A stretch of DNA of 44,719 nucleotides, from assembly GCA_016235155.1 (NCBI GenBank), contig JACRLW010000140.1, positions 1 through 44,719 on the forward strand, written 5' to 3'. The position numbers and the translations under genes are program-made. Positions 1 through 9,010 of this stretch are shown here, one piece after another. This DNA comes from Planctomycetota bacterium (GTDB lineage Bacteria; Planctomycetota; UBA1135; UBA2386). The notes beneath the pieces are model-generated. The model searched no databases. It saw only the letters and a program-made list of their open reading frames with translations, and was not told where the DNA came from. Position 1 is the stretch's first letter, and each line of letters begins with the position of its first letter.

Positions 1-443
1 GCGAAGGCAGCGTGACGCTCGGCACCGGCATCGCGATCGGCGAGGTCGACCAGGCACGGGCGGCGTTCGTCGCCGATGCGCCGATCGGCGATCTCTTCGC
101 GCGTTGCCTTCCCGACTGGAACGGCGCCGACCTGCGCACGCTGCTCGCGAAGTTCGGCATCGGCCAGGACTTCGTCGTGCGCTCCGCGGCGTCGCTGTCG
201 CCGGGCGAGCGCACGCGCGTCGCGCTGGCGCTCCTGCAGGCGCGCGGCGTCAACCTGCTGGTGCTCGACGAGCCGACCAACCACTTGGACCTCGAGGCGA
301 TCGAGCAACTCGAACAGGCGCTCGAGTCCTTCGACGGCACGCTGCTGCTCGTCACGCACGACCGCGCGATGCTCGACAACGTGCGGCTGACCCGGCGCTG
401 GCACGTCGAGGACGGCAAGGTCGCGGAGATCGCCGCGGAGTAG
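1..443 (+). CDS. ABC-F type ATPase, C-terminal part of second nucleotide-binding domain (5' end outside window)
   Basis: The reading frame is open from the window edge, so the gene starts upstream; the GTG at 12 is internal. Counting from that GTG, the ABC signature LSPGERTRV lies at residues 62-70, followed by a Walker B with the ABC-F hallmark LLVLDEPTNHLD and the H-loop motif VTHDR. The protein ends shortly after a strand-rich tail with no membrane segment. ABC-F proteins are soluble twin-ATPase translation factors that act at the ribosomal E site, and some give antibiotic resistance. The missing N-terminal half prevents assignment to EttA, Uup or another subtype. It converges on the kelch gene with only 9 bases between stop codons. 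Confidence 0.85.
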   Translation, partial: EGSVTLGTGIAIGEVDQARAAFVADAPIGDLFARCLPDWNGADLRTLLAKFGIGQDFVVRSAASLSPGERTRVALALLQARGVNLLVLDEPTNHLDLEAIEQLEQALESFDGTLLLVTHDRAMLDNVRLTRRWHVEDGKVAEIAAE

Positions 444-452
444 CGGCGGACG

Positions 453-2732
453 TCAACGCACGCCGAGCCGCAGCGCGAGGCCGGCGCTGAGTGCGAGACC
501 GAAGGGGTTCGCGAGCGGATCGAGCGCGACGCCCTGCGCGTACGCCGATGCGCCGGCGAGCGAGGGATCCATCGGCAGCGCGAGTGACCAGTTGCGATGC
601 GACGTGCCGAGCGGCGGTGCGAGGAGCAGGATCGGTTCGGCCCAGAGCGTGCAGCCCGGCGCCCCGAGCGGATCGAGCGCGAAGGGGAGCGTCGCGTTGC
701 CCCAGCGCGCGTCGGACGCGCCGACGAACACGGCCGCGGCCGCAGCGAGCGGGACCGGGCCGAGGGTTCCGTGCAAGGTGTCGCCGAGCCAGGGGCGATC
801 GCTCGCCGCCAGGAGCAAGGTGCCCGCGCTCGATGCGCAGGCGCCGCCATACGCGGTGACCGTCGCCTGGTGCGGCGTTTCGTAACGCCACAACGCGCGT
901 TCGAAGTACGCGAGCACGCGTTCGCCGGAGTCGTCGTACGCGAGGCGAAGCGCTTGCGGGCCGACGTTGCTCGATCGCGGATCGCCGAGCGCGACGCGCG
1001 TCCATGCGGCACCGTCCCACTCCCAGGTCTCGCGGTCGAGCGCGCTCGAGTTGCTGCGGCCGGCGAGCACGAGCCGCGCGCGCGCGACGTCGTCGCAGAG
1101 CGAGTGGTCGAAGATCGGCGCCGTGGCGGGAGGAGCGGCCGAGGTCCAGTCGACGCCGTCGTAGACCCAGACCTCGCCGACGGGGCTCGGCGCGTTCCCG
1201 CCGTAGAGGACGACGGCATTGCGTCGCGAGCAGAAGCTCATGGCGGCGTCCGCGCGCGGCGAGGGCGTGTGCGCGGTGAAGGACTGCGTCCACGTACTGC
1301 CGTTCCACTCCCAGGTGTCGGCGAGCGGGATCGAGCCGCCGAAGGGGCCGGGTCCCCAGCCGCCGAACAGCACGAGCACGCCGCGCGACGGATCGGCGGC
1401 GAGGGCGGGGTCACGGCGCGGCGATGGTCGCGTCGCGGGCTGCGCGTCGGTCCACGAGGCGCCGTCCCAGACCCAGGTCTCGTTGCCGTGCAACGCGCCG
1501 GCCGTCGTGCCGAAGGCGACGCAGCGCAGCGATTGCGAATGCCACGCGAGCGTCGCGAAGCGCGTGATGCCGAGCGCGTTCGCGTCGGCGCGCTGCGCGA
1601 ACGCGGTGCCGTCCCACTCGTACGTGCGGTAACCGCTTCCTGGCCACGCGACAGGCTCGAGACCGACGAAGCGCGCGCGCGCACCGTCCCAGGTCACGGC
1701 CTCGAGCGAGTGCGGCGTGCCGTCGCTCGCGCGGCGCCAGGCGAGGTTCACATCGCGCAGCCAGGTCGCGTCGCCGCGCTCGAGCAGCCAGTCGCCGCCG
1801 AAGGCGATGAGTTCGCTGCGCAGCGGATCGAAGGCCGCGCCGAGCGCGACGGCGAAGGACGGCAGCCCACCATTCATGACCCAGTCGCTGCCGCTCCACT
1901 CGACGATCGCGCCGATCGGACTCGCGAATCCCGAGAGCGGATCGGGCCCACCGCCGCCGAGGTCGCTGCCGCCGAGCAGTTGCAGGCGCGCGCGCAGGGG
2001 ATCGAAGGTCAAGGCTGCGGCGGAGCGACGTCCCGCGGACACGCTCGTGCCGCGGAGCGACCAACGGGTGCTGGCGGCACCGAAGGTCCAGGTCTCGTCG
2101 AAGGACCACGGCATCGGGTTCGGCCAGCCGACGACGGCGTGTCCGCCGCACAGCACGAGCTCGTCGCGCACGGGATCGTGGCCGAGGGCGGGCGCGATGC
2201 GGCCTTCGCTGAGTCCGATCCGCTGCGACCACGCGCTGCCGTTCCACTCCCAGACGTCGGCGAGGGCTGTGCCCCACGGCGTGCTCGGCGAGCTCGTCCC
2301 GCACGCGATCACGACCGTGTTGCGTCCGGCGTGCCAGCACATCGGGAACAGGCAGCGCGCGCCCGGTCCGCCGGTCGCGCGCAGGGTCCAGGTCACGCCG
2401 TCGAAGTCCCAGGTGTCGCGGTAGACCTGCGTGTGCGCCAGGTCGCGCCCTCCGAAGAGCACGAGGCGCGCGCGCAGCGGGTCGTACGCGAGGCCGTGCG
2501 CCTCGCGCGCCGGCGGCGCATTCGAAGCGACCACGTTCCAGCGCAAGCCGTCCCAGGCCGCGGTCTGCATCGCGCCGTCGACGACGCCGACGTGCCACGC
2601 GACGCTGCGTGTCGCATCCCAGGCGAGCGGACCGGTGACGTACTTCAGGGCGTCGGTTTGGCGCCAGACGGCCTGGGCCGCGAGCGGTTGGGCGACGAGC
2701 AGGAACGCGATGACCGCAGAGAACCTGGCCAT
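453..2732 (-). CDS. secreted kelch-like repeat protein with C-terminal conserved module
   Basis: A 759-residue protein beginning with a typical signal peptide (hydrophobic core at residues 5-20, cleavage plausible after AQA). The body carries about nine copies of a kelch-like unit spaced 50-65 residues apart. Each has a W-x-(W/F/Y)-(N/D)-G-x-x-W strand, as in VWEWNGSAW and TWEWDGAAW, with PLRARLVLFGG-type strands between. This predicts a beta-propeller outside the cytoplasm, probably for binding. From about residue 625 a different domain starts (CASSAGTLLLAASDRPWLGD, later LDPLGAPGC and SAYAQGVALDP). It resembles a C-terminal module common in secreted proteins of some planctomycetes, also seen in the amidase at 38591-41557. 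No catalytic motif is visible, and the ligand is unknown. Confidence 0.8.
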   Translation of the reverse strand: MARFSAVIAFLLVAQPLAAQAVWRQTDALKYVTGPLAWDATRSVAWHVGVVDGAMQTAAWDGLRWNVVASNAPPAREAHGLAYDPLRARLVLFGGRDLAHTQVYRDTWDFDGVTWTLRATGGPGARCLFPMCWHAGRNTVVIACGTSSPSTPWGTALADVWEWNGSAWSQRIGLSEGRIAPALGHDPVRDELVLCGGHAVVGWPNPMPWSFDETWTFGAASTRWSLRGTSVSAGRRSAAALTFDPLRARLQLLGGSDLGGGGPDPLSGFASPIGAIVEWSGSDWVMNGGLPSFAVALGAAFDPLRSELIAFGGDWLLERGDATWLRDVNLAWRRASDGTPHSLEAVTWDGARARFVGLEPVAWPGSGYRTYEWDGTAFAQRADANALGITRFATLAWHSQSLRCVAFGTTAGALHGNETWVWDGASWTDAQPATRPSPRRDPALAADPSRGVLVLFGGWGPGPFGGSIPLADTWEWNGSTWTQSFTAHTPSPRADAAMSFCSRRNAVVLYGGNAPSPVGEVWVYDGVDWTSAAPPATAPIFDHSLCDDVARARLVLAGRSNSSALDRETWEWDGAAWTRVALGDPRSSNVGPQALRLAYDDSGERVLAYFERALWRYETPHQATVTAYGGACASSAGTLLLAASDRPWLGDTLHGTLGPVPLAAAAAVFVGASDARWGNATLPFALDPLGAPGCTLWAEPILLLAPPLGTSHRNWSLALPMDPSLAGASAYAQGVALDPLANPFGLALSAGLALRLGVR

Positions 2733-2778
2733 GGGAAACGACCCGAGCCAGGGTAGCGCTGCGCGTCTCCGCCGAGTT

Positions 2779-3582
2779 TCACCGCGCTTCGGCCCGCGCC
2801 GTCCTCACCATCGCGTCGAAGATCACCATGCCGTCGGGCTTCGCCGCGAGCCCTTCCTCGCGCCACAGCGGATCGTGGTGGGGGAGATAGGCGCGGTCGG
2901 GGTGCGGCATCAGGCCGAGCACGCGGCCCGTCGCGTCGGTGAGGCCGGCGATCGCGCGCGGGGAGCCGTTGGGGTTCGCCGGATAGCGCTCGGTCCTCTC
3001 GCCGCTCTCGTCGACGTAGACGAAGGCGGTGTAGCCCTCTTCGTCGAGGATGCGCGCGAGTTGTTCGTCCTTCGCCTGGAGACGGCCCTCGCCGTGCGCG
3101 GCGGGGACGCGGAGCGTGAGGCCTTCGTCGAGGAAGACGCAGCGGTTCCTCGGGCTCTTCAGCGTGACCCAGCGGCATTCGTAGTGGTCGCTGAGGTTGT
3201 GCGTGAGCGCGACCTCTTGCACGAGTTCGCCGCGGTTCGTGCGCGGCAGGATGCCGAGGCGCGTCAGCATCTGGAAGCCGTTGCAGATGCCCAGCACGAG
3301 GCCGCCGCGCTCGACCAGCGCGATCAGGCGCTCGCCGACCGCGGCGCGCAGTTCGTTGGCGAGGACGCGGCCCGACGCGATGTCGTCGCCGTAGGCGAAG
3401 CCGCCTGGCGCGACGAAGAGGTCGAATCCGTCGACGAGCTGCGGCTGCGCGCGGAGTCGTTTCACGTGCACGTACTCCGGCGCGGCACCGGCGAGTTCGA
3501 AGGCGTGGAAGGTCTCGCGCTCGCAGTTGATGCCGGGAGCGCGGAGGATCAGGGCCTTCGGCTTGCGGGTCGTGCTGCTCAC
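2779..3582 (-). CDS. purQ: phosphoribosylformylglycinamidine synthase, glutaminase subunit PurQ
   Basis: A 267-residue class I glutamine amidotransferase that supplies ammonia for the fourth step of purine synthesis (FGAR to FGAM). It begins with the PurQ hallmark APGINCERE and has APGGFAYGDDIASG. The nucleophile cysteine lies in VLGICNGFQ, and the His-Glu side of the triad is represented by the C-terminal MPHPDR. Length is slightly above the short (about 230 aa) PurQ form. The start is GTG at 3582, overlapping the purL stop by four bases (GTGA), so the two are translationally coupled and form one enzyme complex. Confidence 0.95.
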   Translation of the reverse strand: MSSTTRKPKALILRAPGINCERETFHAFELAGAAPEYVHVKRLRAQPQLVDGFDLFVAPGGFAYGDDIASGRVLANELRAAVGERLIALVERGGLVLGICNGFQMLTRLGILPRTNRGELVQEVALTHNLSDHYECRWVTLKSPRNRCVFLDEGLTLRVPAAHGEGRLQAKDEQLARILDEEGYTAFVYVDESGERTERYPANPNGSPRAIAGLTDATGRVLGLMPHPDRAYLPHHDPLWREEGLAAKPDGMVIFDAMVRTARAEAR

Positions 3583-6464
3583 GTGAGGTCCCCTTGGAGC
3601 GAGCCGTCGAGGTCGAGCGTGCCCTTCCAGGCGCGCAACAACTCCGCGATCGGCACGCGCAACAACTCGCGGCCGCCGTGACGGACAGAAAGGTCGCGCG
3701 CGCCGCGGTCGAAGGCGCCGATCCGCGCGAAGGGGGTCTGGTAGAGGTTCTGTTCGAAGTCCGCCGCGCGTTCGCGCGGGACCTCGCAGAGGAAGCGCGA
3801 CTGCGACTCGCAGAAGAGCGCCTCTTCGGGGCGCAGGGAGCCCTCGACCCGCACGAGGTCGAGGTCGATCGAGAGCCCGACGCGCCCGCCGATCACCATC
3901 TCGGCGGCCGCGGCGCCGAGTCCGCCCTCGCTGAGGTCGTGGCAGGCGCTGATCGCGCGGGCCTTGATCGCGCGGTGCACGCCGTCGAGCACCTGCTTGC
4001 CCTGCACCTTGTCGACGCGCGGCACCGAGGCACCGAGTTCACCGCGGGTCTTCCAGTACACCGAGCCGCCGAGCTCGCGCTTCGTGACGCCGACGAGGTA
4101 GAGGTACGCGTCGTCGTGGCGCGGCGCGCTCGTGATCGTGCGCGACACGTCGGGAACGACGGACAGCGCGGTGACGAGGATGCAGCCGGGGATCGCGATC
4201 GTGCGCTCGCCGGCCTTGAACTCGTTGTTGAGCGAGTCCTTGCCGGACACGAAGGGCGTCTTGTAGTGCAGCGCGACCTCGCACAGCGCGCGCGTCGCGC
4301 GCACGAGTTCGCCGAGACTCTCGGGCCGCTTGCAGCTCGCCCAGCAGTAGTTGTCGAGGATCGCGGTGAACTCGGGGTCGCCCCCGCAGGCGACGACGTT
4401 GCGCATCGCCTCGTCGATCGCGCACTCCGCCATCGCCGCGGGGTCGATGCGGCTGTAGCGGGGGTTGAGCCCGCTGCTGACGACGAAGCCGCGCGACGAA
4501 CCGAGCTTGGGCGCGACGACGCTGCCGTCACCGGGGCCGTCGGCGCGTCTGCCGACGAAGGGTTTGCCCGCGCTGCCCGCCTGTACTTCGTGGTCGTACT
4601 GACGCACGATCCACTCCTTGCTCGCGACGTTCGGATCGGCGAGCACGCGCAGCAGGGCACCCGCGAAGTCCGTCTCGGGCGCGAGCGTGGGGTCGCGCAG
4701 CGCGCGGGGCTTCCAGGTCGCCTTGCGCAGGAAGACCGGCAGGCCCTCGTGCAGGAACTCGAGGTCGAGCTCGCCGTGGACGACGTCGCCGTGGCGCAGC
4801 ACGAGCTTGCCCGAGTCGCAGAAGGTGCCGAGCACGCAGGCTTCCACGTCTTCTTCGGCGCACAGTGCGAGCAGGCGCTCGAGCCGGCCCGGCGGCACCG
4901 ACATCACCATCCGCTCCTGTGCTTCGCTGACCCAGATTTCCCACGGCGCGAGGCCTTGGTACTTCAGCGGCGCGTTCGCGAGATCGACGTCCGCGCCGAG
5001 CCCCTTGGCCATCTCACCGACCGCCGACGAGAAGCCGCCGGCGCCGCAGTCGGTGATCGAGGAGAACAGGCCTTCGTCGCGCGCGCGCAGCACGAGGTCC
5101 ATCACCTTGCGCTCGGTGATCGGGTCGCCGATCTGCACGGCGCCGCTGCTGACCGTCTCGCTCTCGGTGTGCAGCTCGAGGCTGCTGAACGTCGCGCCGT
5201 GGATACCGTCGCGACCGGTGCGCCCGCCGACGGCGACGATCCGATCGCCGGGTTGCACCGCCTTGCTGACCCTGTCGCGCGGCAGGATCCCGATGTTGCC
5301 GACGTAGACCAACGGGTTGCCGACGAAGTCGGGGTCGAAGTGCACCGCGCCGTGGACCGTGGGGATGCCCATCGGATTGCCGTAGTCGCGCACGCCGGCG
5401 ACGACGCCCAGGAACACGCGGCGCGGGTGCAGGCAGCCCGTCGGGACCTCGCGTTCGGGCAGGTCGATCGGCGCGAAGCAGAACACGTCGGTGTTCGCGA
5501 CCGGGCGCGCGGCGAGGCCGGTGCCGAGGATGTCGCGGATCACGCCGCCGACGCCCGTCGCCGCGCCGCCGAAGGGCTCGATCGCCGAGGGATGGTTGTG
5601 CGTCTCGACCTTGATGCAGAGGCAGTCCTCGCCGTCGAAGTCGATGACGCCGGCGTTGTCCTCGAAGACCGACACGCAGAACTCGCGGTCGAGCGTTCGC
5701 GTGACGCGCGCGATCTCGCTCTTCAGCAGGTTGTCGATGATCTCGCCGTCGAAGTCGATGCGGCCGGTCAGCGTCTTGTGCTTGCAGTGCTCCGACCAGG
5801 TCTGCGCGATCGTCTCGAGTTCGATGAGACGCGGCTCCCGGCCGAGCGCGAGGTAGTGCGCCTGCACCGTGCGCATCTCGCGGGTGTCGAGCGCGAGGCC
5901 GCCGTCGCGCGAGACTGCGTCGAGGGCGGCGTCGTCGAGCCCGCGCAGCGGCACCACGTGCACGCTCAGATCCGCGGTGCCGCCCGCGCCGGGCAGGCCC
6001 AGCGGCCACTCGCCGATCAGGACGTCGTGCACGACCTCGTTGGCGAGGCACTGCTCGGCGGCGTGGCGCAGGGCGACGTCCTCGGAAGGCGGCGCCACGA
6101 AGACCTGGTAGGTGCCGACCTCGACGTCGCGCAGCCCGCTGTCGCGAAGCGCTTTGCGCACCGAGTGCGCGACCTGGTCGGTCACGCCGGGCTTGGGCCG
6201 CACCGTCACGCGGCCGGGCTCGGCAGGAACGCGGCGCCCCGGCGCTTCGATCGCGAAGCGATCGGTGACCGGATCGGCGAGCACGTCGCGCGCGAAACGC
6301 TCGACCTCCGCCGCCGACAACCCGGCGCCGAGGAGATAGCCGCGGCGCGATGCCACCGGGCCGGAGAGTTCGAGGCCGGCGGTCGCGAGCGCGGCCTTCG
6401 CGGCGGCCCCCGCGGGATCGGGAAGGCCCTGCTTGGTGCGCACTTCGATGCGCCAGGCGTCCAT
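3579..6464 (-). CDS. purL: phosphoribosylformylglycinamidine synthase, synthetase subunit PurL with N-terminal PurS-like duplication
   Basis: A 961-residue FGAM synthetase using ATP and ammonia from PurQ. The start ATG at 6464 (MDAWRIEVRTKQG) is preferred over an upstream GTG at 6554, which would add 30 Arg-rich residues. Residues 5-72 and 85-152 look like two tandem PurS-like domains (RIEVRTKQGLPDPAG and RVTVRPKPGVTDQ). The catalytic part then starts at TWSEHCKHK (222-230), followed by KVETHNHPSAIEPFGGAATG and the duplicated AIR-synthase halves. Small-form PurL normally depends on a separate PurS dimer to dock PurQ; here that role seems built in, and no separate purS is seen. The purL-purQ order with a 4-base overlap supports one operon. 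Confidence 0.94.
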   Translation of the reverse strand: MDAWRIEVRTKQGLPDPAGAAAKAALATAGLELSGPVASRRGYLLGAGLSAAEVERFARDVLADPVTDRFAIEAPGRRVPAEPGRVTVRPKPGVTDQVAHSVRKALRDSGLRDVEVGTYQVFVAPPSEDVALRHAAEQCLANEVVHDVLIGEWPLGLPGAGGTADLSVHVVPLRGLDDAALDAVSRDGGLALDTREMRTVQAHYLALGREPRLIELETIAQTWSEHCKHKTLTGRIDFDGEIIDNLLKSEIARVTRTLDREFCVSVFEDNAGVIDFDGEDCLCIKVETHNHPSAIEPFGGAATGVGGVIRDILGTGLAARPVANTDVFCFAPIDLPEREVPTGCLHPRRVFLGVVAGVRDYGNPMGIPTVHGAVHFDPDFVGNPLVYVGNIGILPRDRVSKAVQPGDRIVAVGGRTGRDGIHGATFSSLELHTESETVSSGAVQIGDPITERKVMDLVLRARDEGLFSSITDCGAGGFSSAVGEMAKGLGADVDLANAPLKYQGLAPWEIWVSEAQERMVMSVPPGRLERLLALCAEEDVEACVLGTFCDSGKLVLRHGDVVHGELDLEFLHEGLPVFLRKATWKPRALRDPTLAPETDFAGALLRVLADPNVASKEWIVRQYDHEVQAGSAGKPFVGRRADGPGDGSVVAPKLGSSRGFVVSSGLNPRYSRIDPAAMAECAIDEAMRNVVACGGDPEFTAILDNYCWASCKRPESLGELVRATRALCEVALHYKTPFVSGKDSLNNEFKAGERTIAIPGCILVTALSVVPDVSRTITSAPRHDDAYLYLVGVTKRELGGSVYWKTRGELGASVPRVDKVQGKQVLDGVHRAIKARAISACHDLSEGGLGAAAAEMVIGGRVGLSIDLDLVRVEGSLRPEEALFCESQSRFLCEVPRERAADFEQNLYQTPFARIGAFDRGARDLSVRHGGRELLRVPIAELLRAWKGTLDLDGSLQGDLT

Positions 6465-6574
6465 GAGCGCACGATGCCGAGGCCGCCGCGGCGAATCCAG
6501 CCGGGCTCGCGGCACGACTCGGCGTGCCGCTACACTGCCGCGCCGTTCCCGCACCGGAACGAACGAGGACCGCC

Positions 6575-7582
6575 TTGAGCGAGACCAAGTCCAGCGAACT
6601 CCAGAACGGCCTGCTCTTCGAACGCCCGCTGCTCGAGATGGAGCAGAAGATCGAGGAGCTCCGGCGGCTTGCCCAGAACACCCATCTCGACCTGTCCGGC
6701 GAGATCAAGGCACTCGAGGCGCGGCTGCGGTCCCAGACCGCCGAGGTCTACGCGGGGCTCACGCCGTGGGAGAAGGTGATCGTCGCGAGGCACGCCGAGC
6801 GACCGATGACCTCGGACTACATCGCGATGATGCTCGACGACTTCACCGAGCTCCACGGCGACCGGCTCTACGGCGACGACCGCGCGATCGTGACCGGTCT
6901 GGCGCAGATGGGGGGTGTGCGGTTCATGCTCATCGGGCATCGCAAGGGCAAGTCGGTGAAGGACCGCCTGGCGTGCAACTTCGGCTGCGCGCACCCCGAG
7001 GGCTACCGCAAGGCGTTGCTCAAGATGAGGCTCGCCGAGAAGTTGAGGATCCCGATCGTCACCTTCATCAATACGCCCGGCGCCTACCCGGGCATCGGCG
7101 CCGAGGAGCGCGGCCAGGCCGGCGCGATCGCGACGAACATCCTCGCGATGTTCGGTTTGCGCGTGCCCATCATCTCGATCGTGATCGGGGAGGGCGGGTC
7201 GGGCGGAGCGCTCGGGATCGGCATCGGCGACCGCGTGGGCATCCTCGAACATGCCTACTACTCGGTGATCACGCCCGAGGGCTGTGCGGCCATCCTCTGG
7301 AAGGCGGGCGACAAGGCGGCCGAGGCGGCGGCGGCCCTCAAGCTGACGAGCGCCGACCTCCGCAAGCACGGCCTGGTCGACGACGTGATCGAGGAGCCGC
7401 TCGGCGGCGCGCACCGCGACGTGCGCGGCACGGTCGAGCGGGTGAAGGCGCGGATCTCGAGCTGGCTGAGCGAGCTCGCCGAGCTCCCGATCGAGACGCT
7501 GCTGGAGCAGCGCCACCACAAGTTCCGTTCGATGGGGCTGCCGGCCGAAGGCGTCACGGAGACCGCCGTGGGGGTCTCGTGA
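6575..7582 (+). CDS. accA: acetyl-CoA carboxylase carboxyltransferase subunit alpha
   Basis: About 335 residues. AccA with AccD transfers CO2 from biotin on AccB to acetyl-CoA, giving malonyl-CoA for fatty acid synthesis. Family motifs include LEMEQKIEELRRLA near the N-terminus, LHGDRLYGDDRAIV, HRKGKSVKDRL, NTPGAYPGIGAEERGQA, the oxyanion-forming glycines of GEGGSGGALGIGIGD, and YYSVITPEGCAAILWK. I place the start at TTG 6575 because AGGA at 6565-6568 is well spaced and conserved residues begin just after it. The in-frame ATG at 6524 would add 17 atypical residues. The gene is divergent from purL; accD is not in this window. Confidence 0.94.
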   Translation: MSETKSSELQNGLLFERPLLEMEQKIEELRRLAQNTHLDLSGEIKALEARLRSQTAEVYAGLTPWEKVIVARHAERPMTSDYIAMMLDDFTELHGDRLYGDDRAIVTGLAQMGGVRFMLIGHRKGKSVKDRLACNFGCAHPEGYRKALLKMRLAEKLRIPIVTFINTPGAYPGIGAEERGQAGAIATNILAMFGLRVPIISIVIGEGGSGGALGIGIGDRVGILEHAYYSVITPEGCAAILWKAGDKAAEAAAALKLTSADLRKHGLVDDVIEEPLGGAHRDVRGTVERVKARISSWLSELAELPIETLLEQRHHKFRSMGLPAEGVTETAVGVS

Positions 7583-7642
7583 GGATGGACGGACTCGCCG
7601 CGCTCCGCGGCGGCGCGTAGCAGCGCGCCGATTCCGATCGCG

Positions 7643-8359
7643 ATGCCCCGTCCGAGCCGACACGCCGACACTCCCCAGCCGCCGCGCCGGCGCCGCGAGC
7701 TCTTCGATCCGCTCGAGTGCGGGCGACGGCCGCCGGTCGAGGCGCTCGGCGCGGAGGACGGGACCGGCCAGCCGGATGACGCGCGGATCGTGCGCGCGAT
7801 CCTCGACGGCGATCCCGACGCTTTCGCGGAACTCGTCCAGCGCTACACGCGGCGCGCGTTCTGGATCGCCTGGCACGTGCTGGGAAGCGTGGAGGACTCG
7901 CGCGACGTCGTGCAGGAGTCCTTCCTCCGCCTGCATCGCTCGCTGGACCGCTACGACTTCGCCCGCAGCTTCTACACGTGGTTCTATCGCATCGTGATGA
8001 ACCTCGCGATCGACGCGCTGCGCAAGCGCCGCGCAGCGCGCGCGATCGCGGTCGAGGACTTCGAGACCGAGATGTCGCCCGTCGAGCCGCCGTCGCGCGG
8101 CATCGAACGCGACGAAGAGCGCGCACTGGTCTGGCGCGCCCTCGACTCGCTCGACCCGAAGTTCCGCGTCGTGCTCGTCTTGCGAGACATCCACGGACTG
8201 TCGTCGCGCGAGATCGCGCCGATCCTCGGCGTCACCCACGTGACCGCGCGCTGGCGACTCCACCGCGGGCGGCAGTTGTTCCGCGAGGAGTGGGGTCGAC
8301 TCACGGGTGAGTCCGTGCCCGGCACCGAGGATTCCCAAGTCGGCGAGGCGGAGGCATGA
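7643..8359 (+). CDS. ECF-type RNA polymerase sigma factor
   Basis: A 238-residue sigma-70 family member with regions 2 and 4 only. Region 2 covers about residues 50-135 (DAFAELVQRYTRRAF, DVVQESFLRLHRSL, TWFYRIVMNLAIDALRKRR). Region 4 covers about 155-220 (WRALDSLDPKFRVVLVLRD, then the helix-turn-helix LSSREIAPILGVTHVTAR). An unusual 45-residue basic, Pro-rich leader precedes region 2; the start could lie further in, but no better start codon is visible. The stop overlaps the anti-sigma start (ATGA at 8356), the usual arrangement for an ECF sigma and its regulator. The target regulon is unknown but may include its own operon. Confidence 0.9.
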   Translation: MPRPSRHADTPQPPRRRRELFDPLECGRRPPVEALGAEDGTGQPDDARIVRAILDGDPDAFAELVQRYTRRAFWIAWHVLGSVEDSRDVVQESFLRLHRSLDRYDFARSFYTWFYRIVMNLAIDALRKRRAARAIAVEDFETEMSPVEPPSRGIERDEERALVWRALDSLDPKFRVVLVLRDIHGLSSREIAPILGVTHVTARWRLHRGRQLFREEWGRLTGESVPGTEDSQVGEAEA

Positions 8360-8928
8360 GCTCCCGCGCCGCGTGCCGCCGCTTCCGCCGTGCGCTCTTG
8401 GCCGTCGCGTTGGCGGAGTTGCCGCTTCGCCTGGACGACGCGTCGCGCGAACACCTCTGTGCGTGCCGGGTCTGCCGGGCCGAACTGCGGATCGCGCGCG
8501 CGGCCGACTCGGCGCTGCGTTCGCTCGGCGACGAGGCGATCGACGACGACGGGTTCCGTGACCTCGAGACGGCGATCGTGGCGCGCGTGCGCTCCGCGCG
8601 TGCGGCGCCGACGCGACGCCTTCCGCAGCGGATCGCGGCCGCCGCGGCGGTCCTCGCGCTGTTCTGGACGGGCGTCGTCCTCTCGTCCCGCTTCGACCGG
8701 CCCGACCGTTCGAGCCTGCTCGACCAGCCGGCGATCGAGGGCGGCGAGCCCTTCGCCTTCGACCCGCATGGCTCGACCTACCCGGTCGGGCAGAGCCCGT
8801 ACCGCGGTCTGCGCGGGCGAGCTCTGCTGGAGACCGTGCCCGAGCGCCGCGTCGTCGCGCCGGGACCAAGCGGCGCGGAGCCGGGCCGGACCGATCCGCC
8901 GCCGTTCGGCGCCAACCGCGGGCGTTGA
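8356..8928 (+). CDS. membrane-anchored zinc (ZAS-type) anti-sigma factor
   Basis: A 190-residue protein, translationally coupled to the upstream sigma gene. Near the N-terminus it has H33-x3-C37-x2-C40, the zinc-binding HxxxCxxC of ZAS anti-sigma factors, within a short helical domain. Residues about 92-112 (AAAAAVLALFWTGVVLSS) form one membrane segment. The remaining about 80 residues would face the periplasm and are Pro/Gly/Arg-rich without a known fold. By family knowledge it would sequester the ECF sigma at the membrane and release it on an envelope or redox signal. The role is inferred from motif plus context. Confidence 0.8.
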   Translation: MSSRAACRRFRRALLAVALAELPLRLDDASREHLCACRVCRAELRIARAADSALRSLGDEAIDDDGFRDLETAIVARVRSARAAPTRRLPQRIAAAAAVLALFWTGVVLSSRFDRPDRSSLLDQPAIEGGEPFAFDPHGSTYPVGQSPYRGLRGRALLETVPERRVVAPGPSGAEPGRTDPPPFGANRGR

Positions 8929-9010
8929 CCCGACCCGGAGTCTTCCTCCGGTGCGTCCGTCCTGCGCGGTCCGTCGATCGGCACGGTCACGGAGAAAACG
9001 AGGTCTCCAG

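Noticed and set aside
3594..6578. 994-codon open frame antisense to purL
   Set aside because: High-GC third-position bias leaves long open frames opposite real genes; the product is a low-complexity Arg/Ala/Glu-rich string with no motif.
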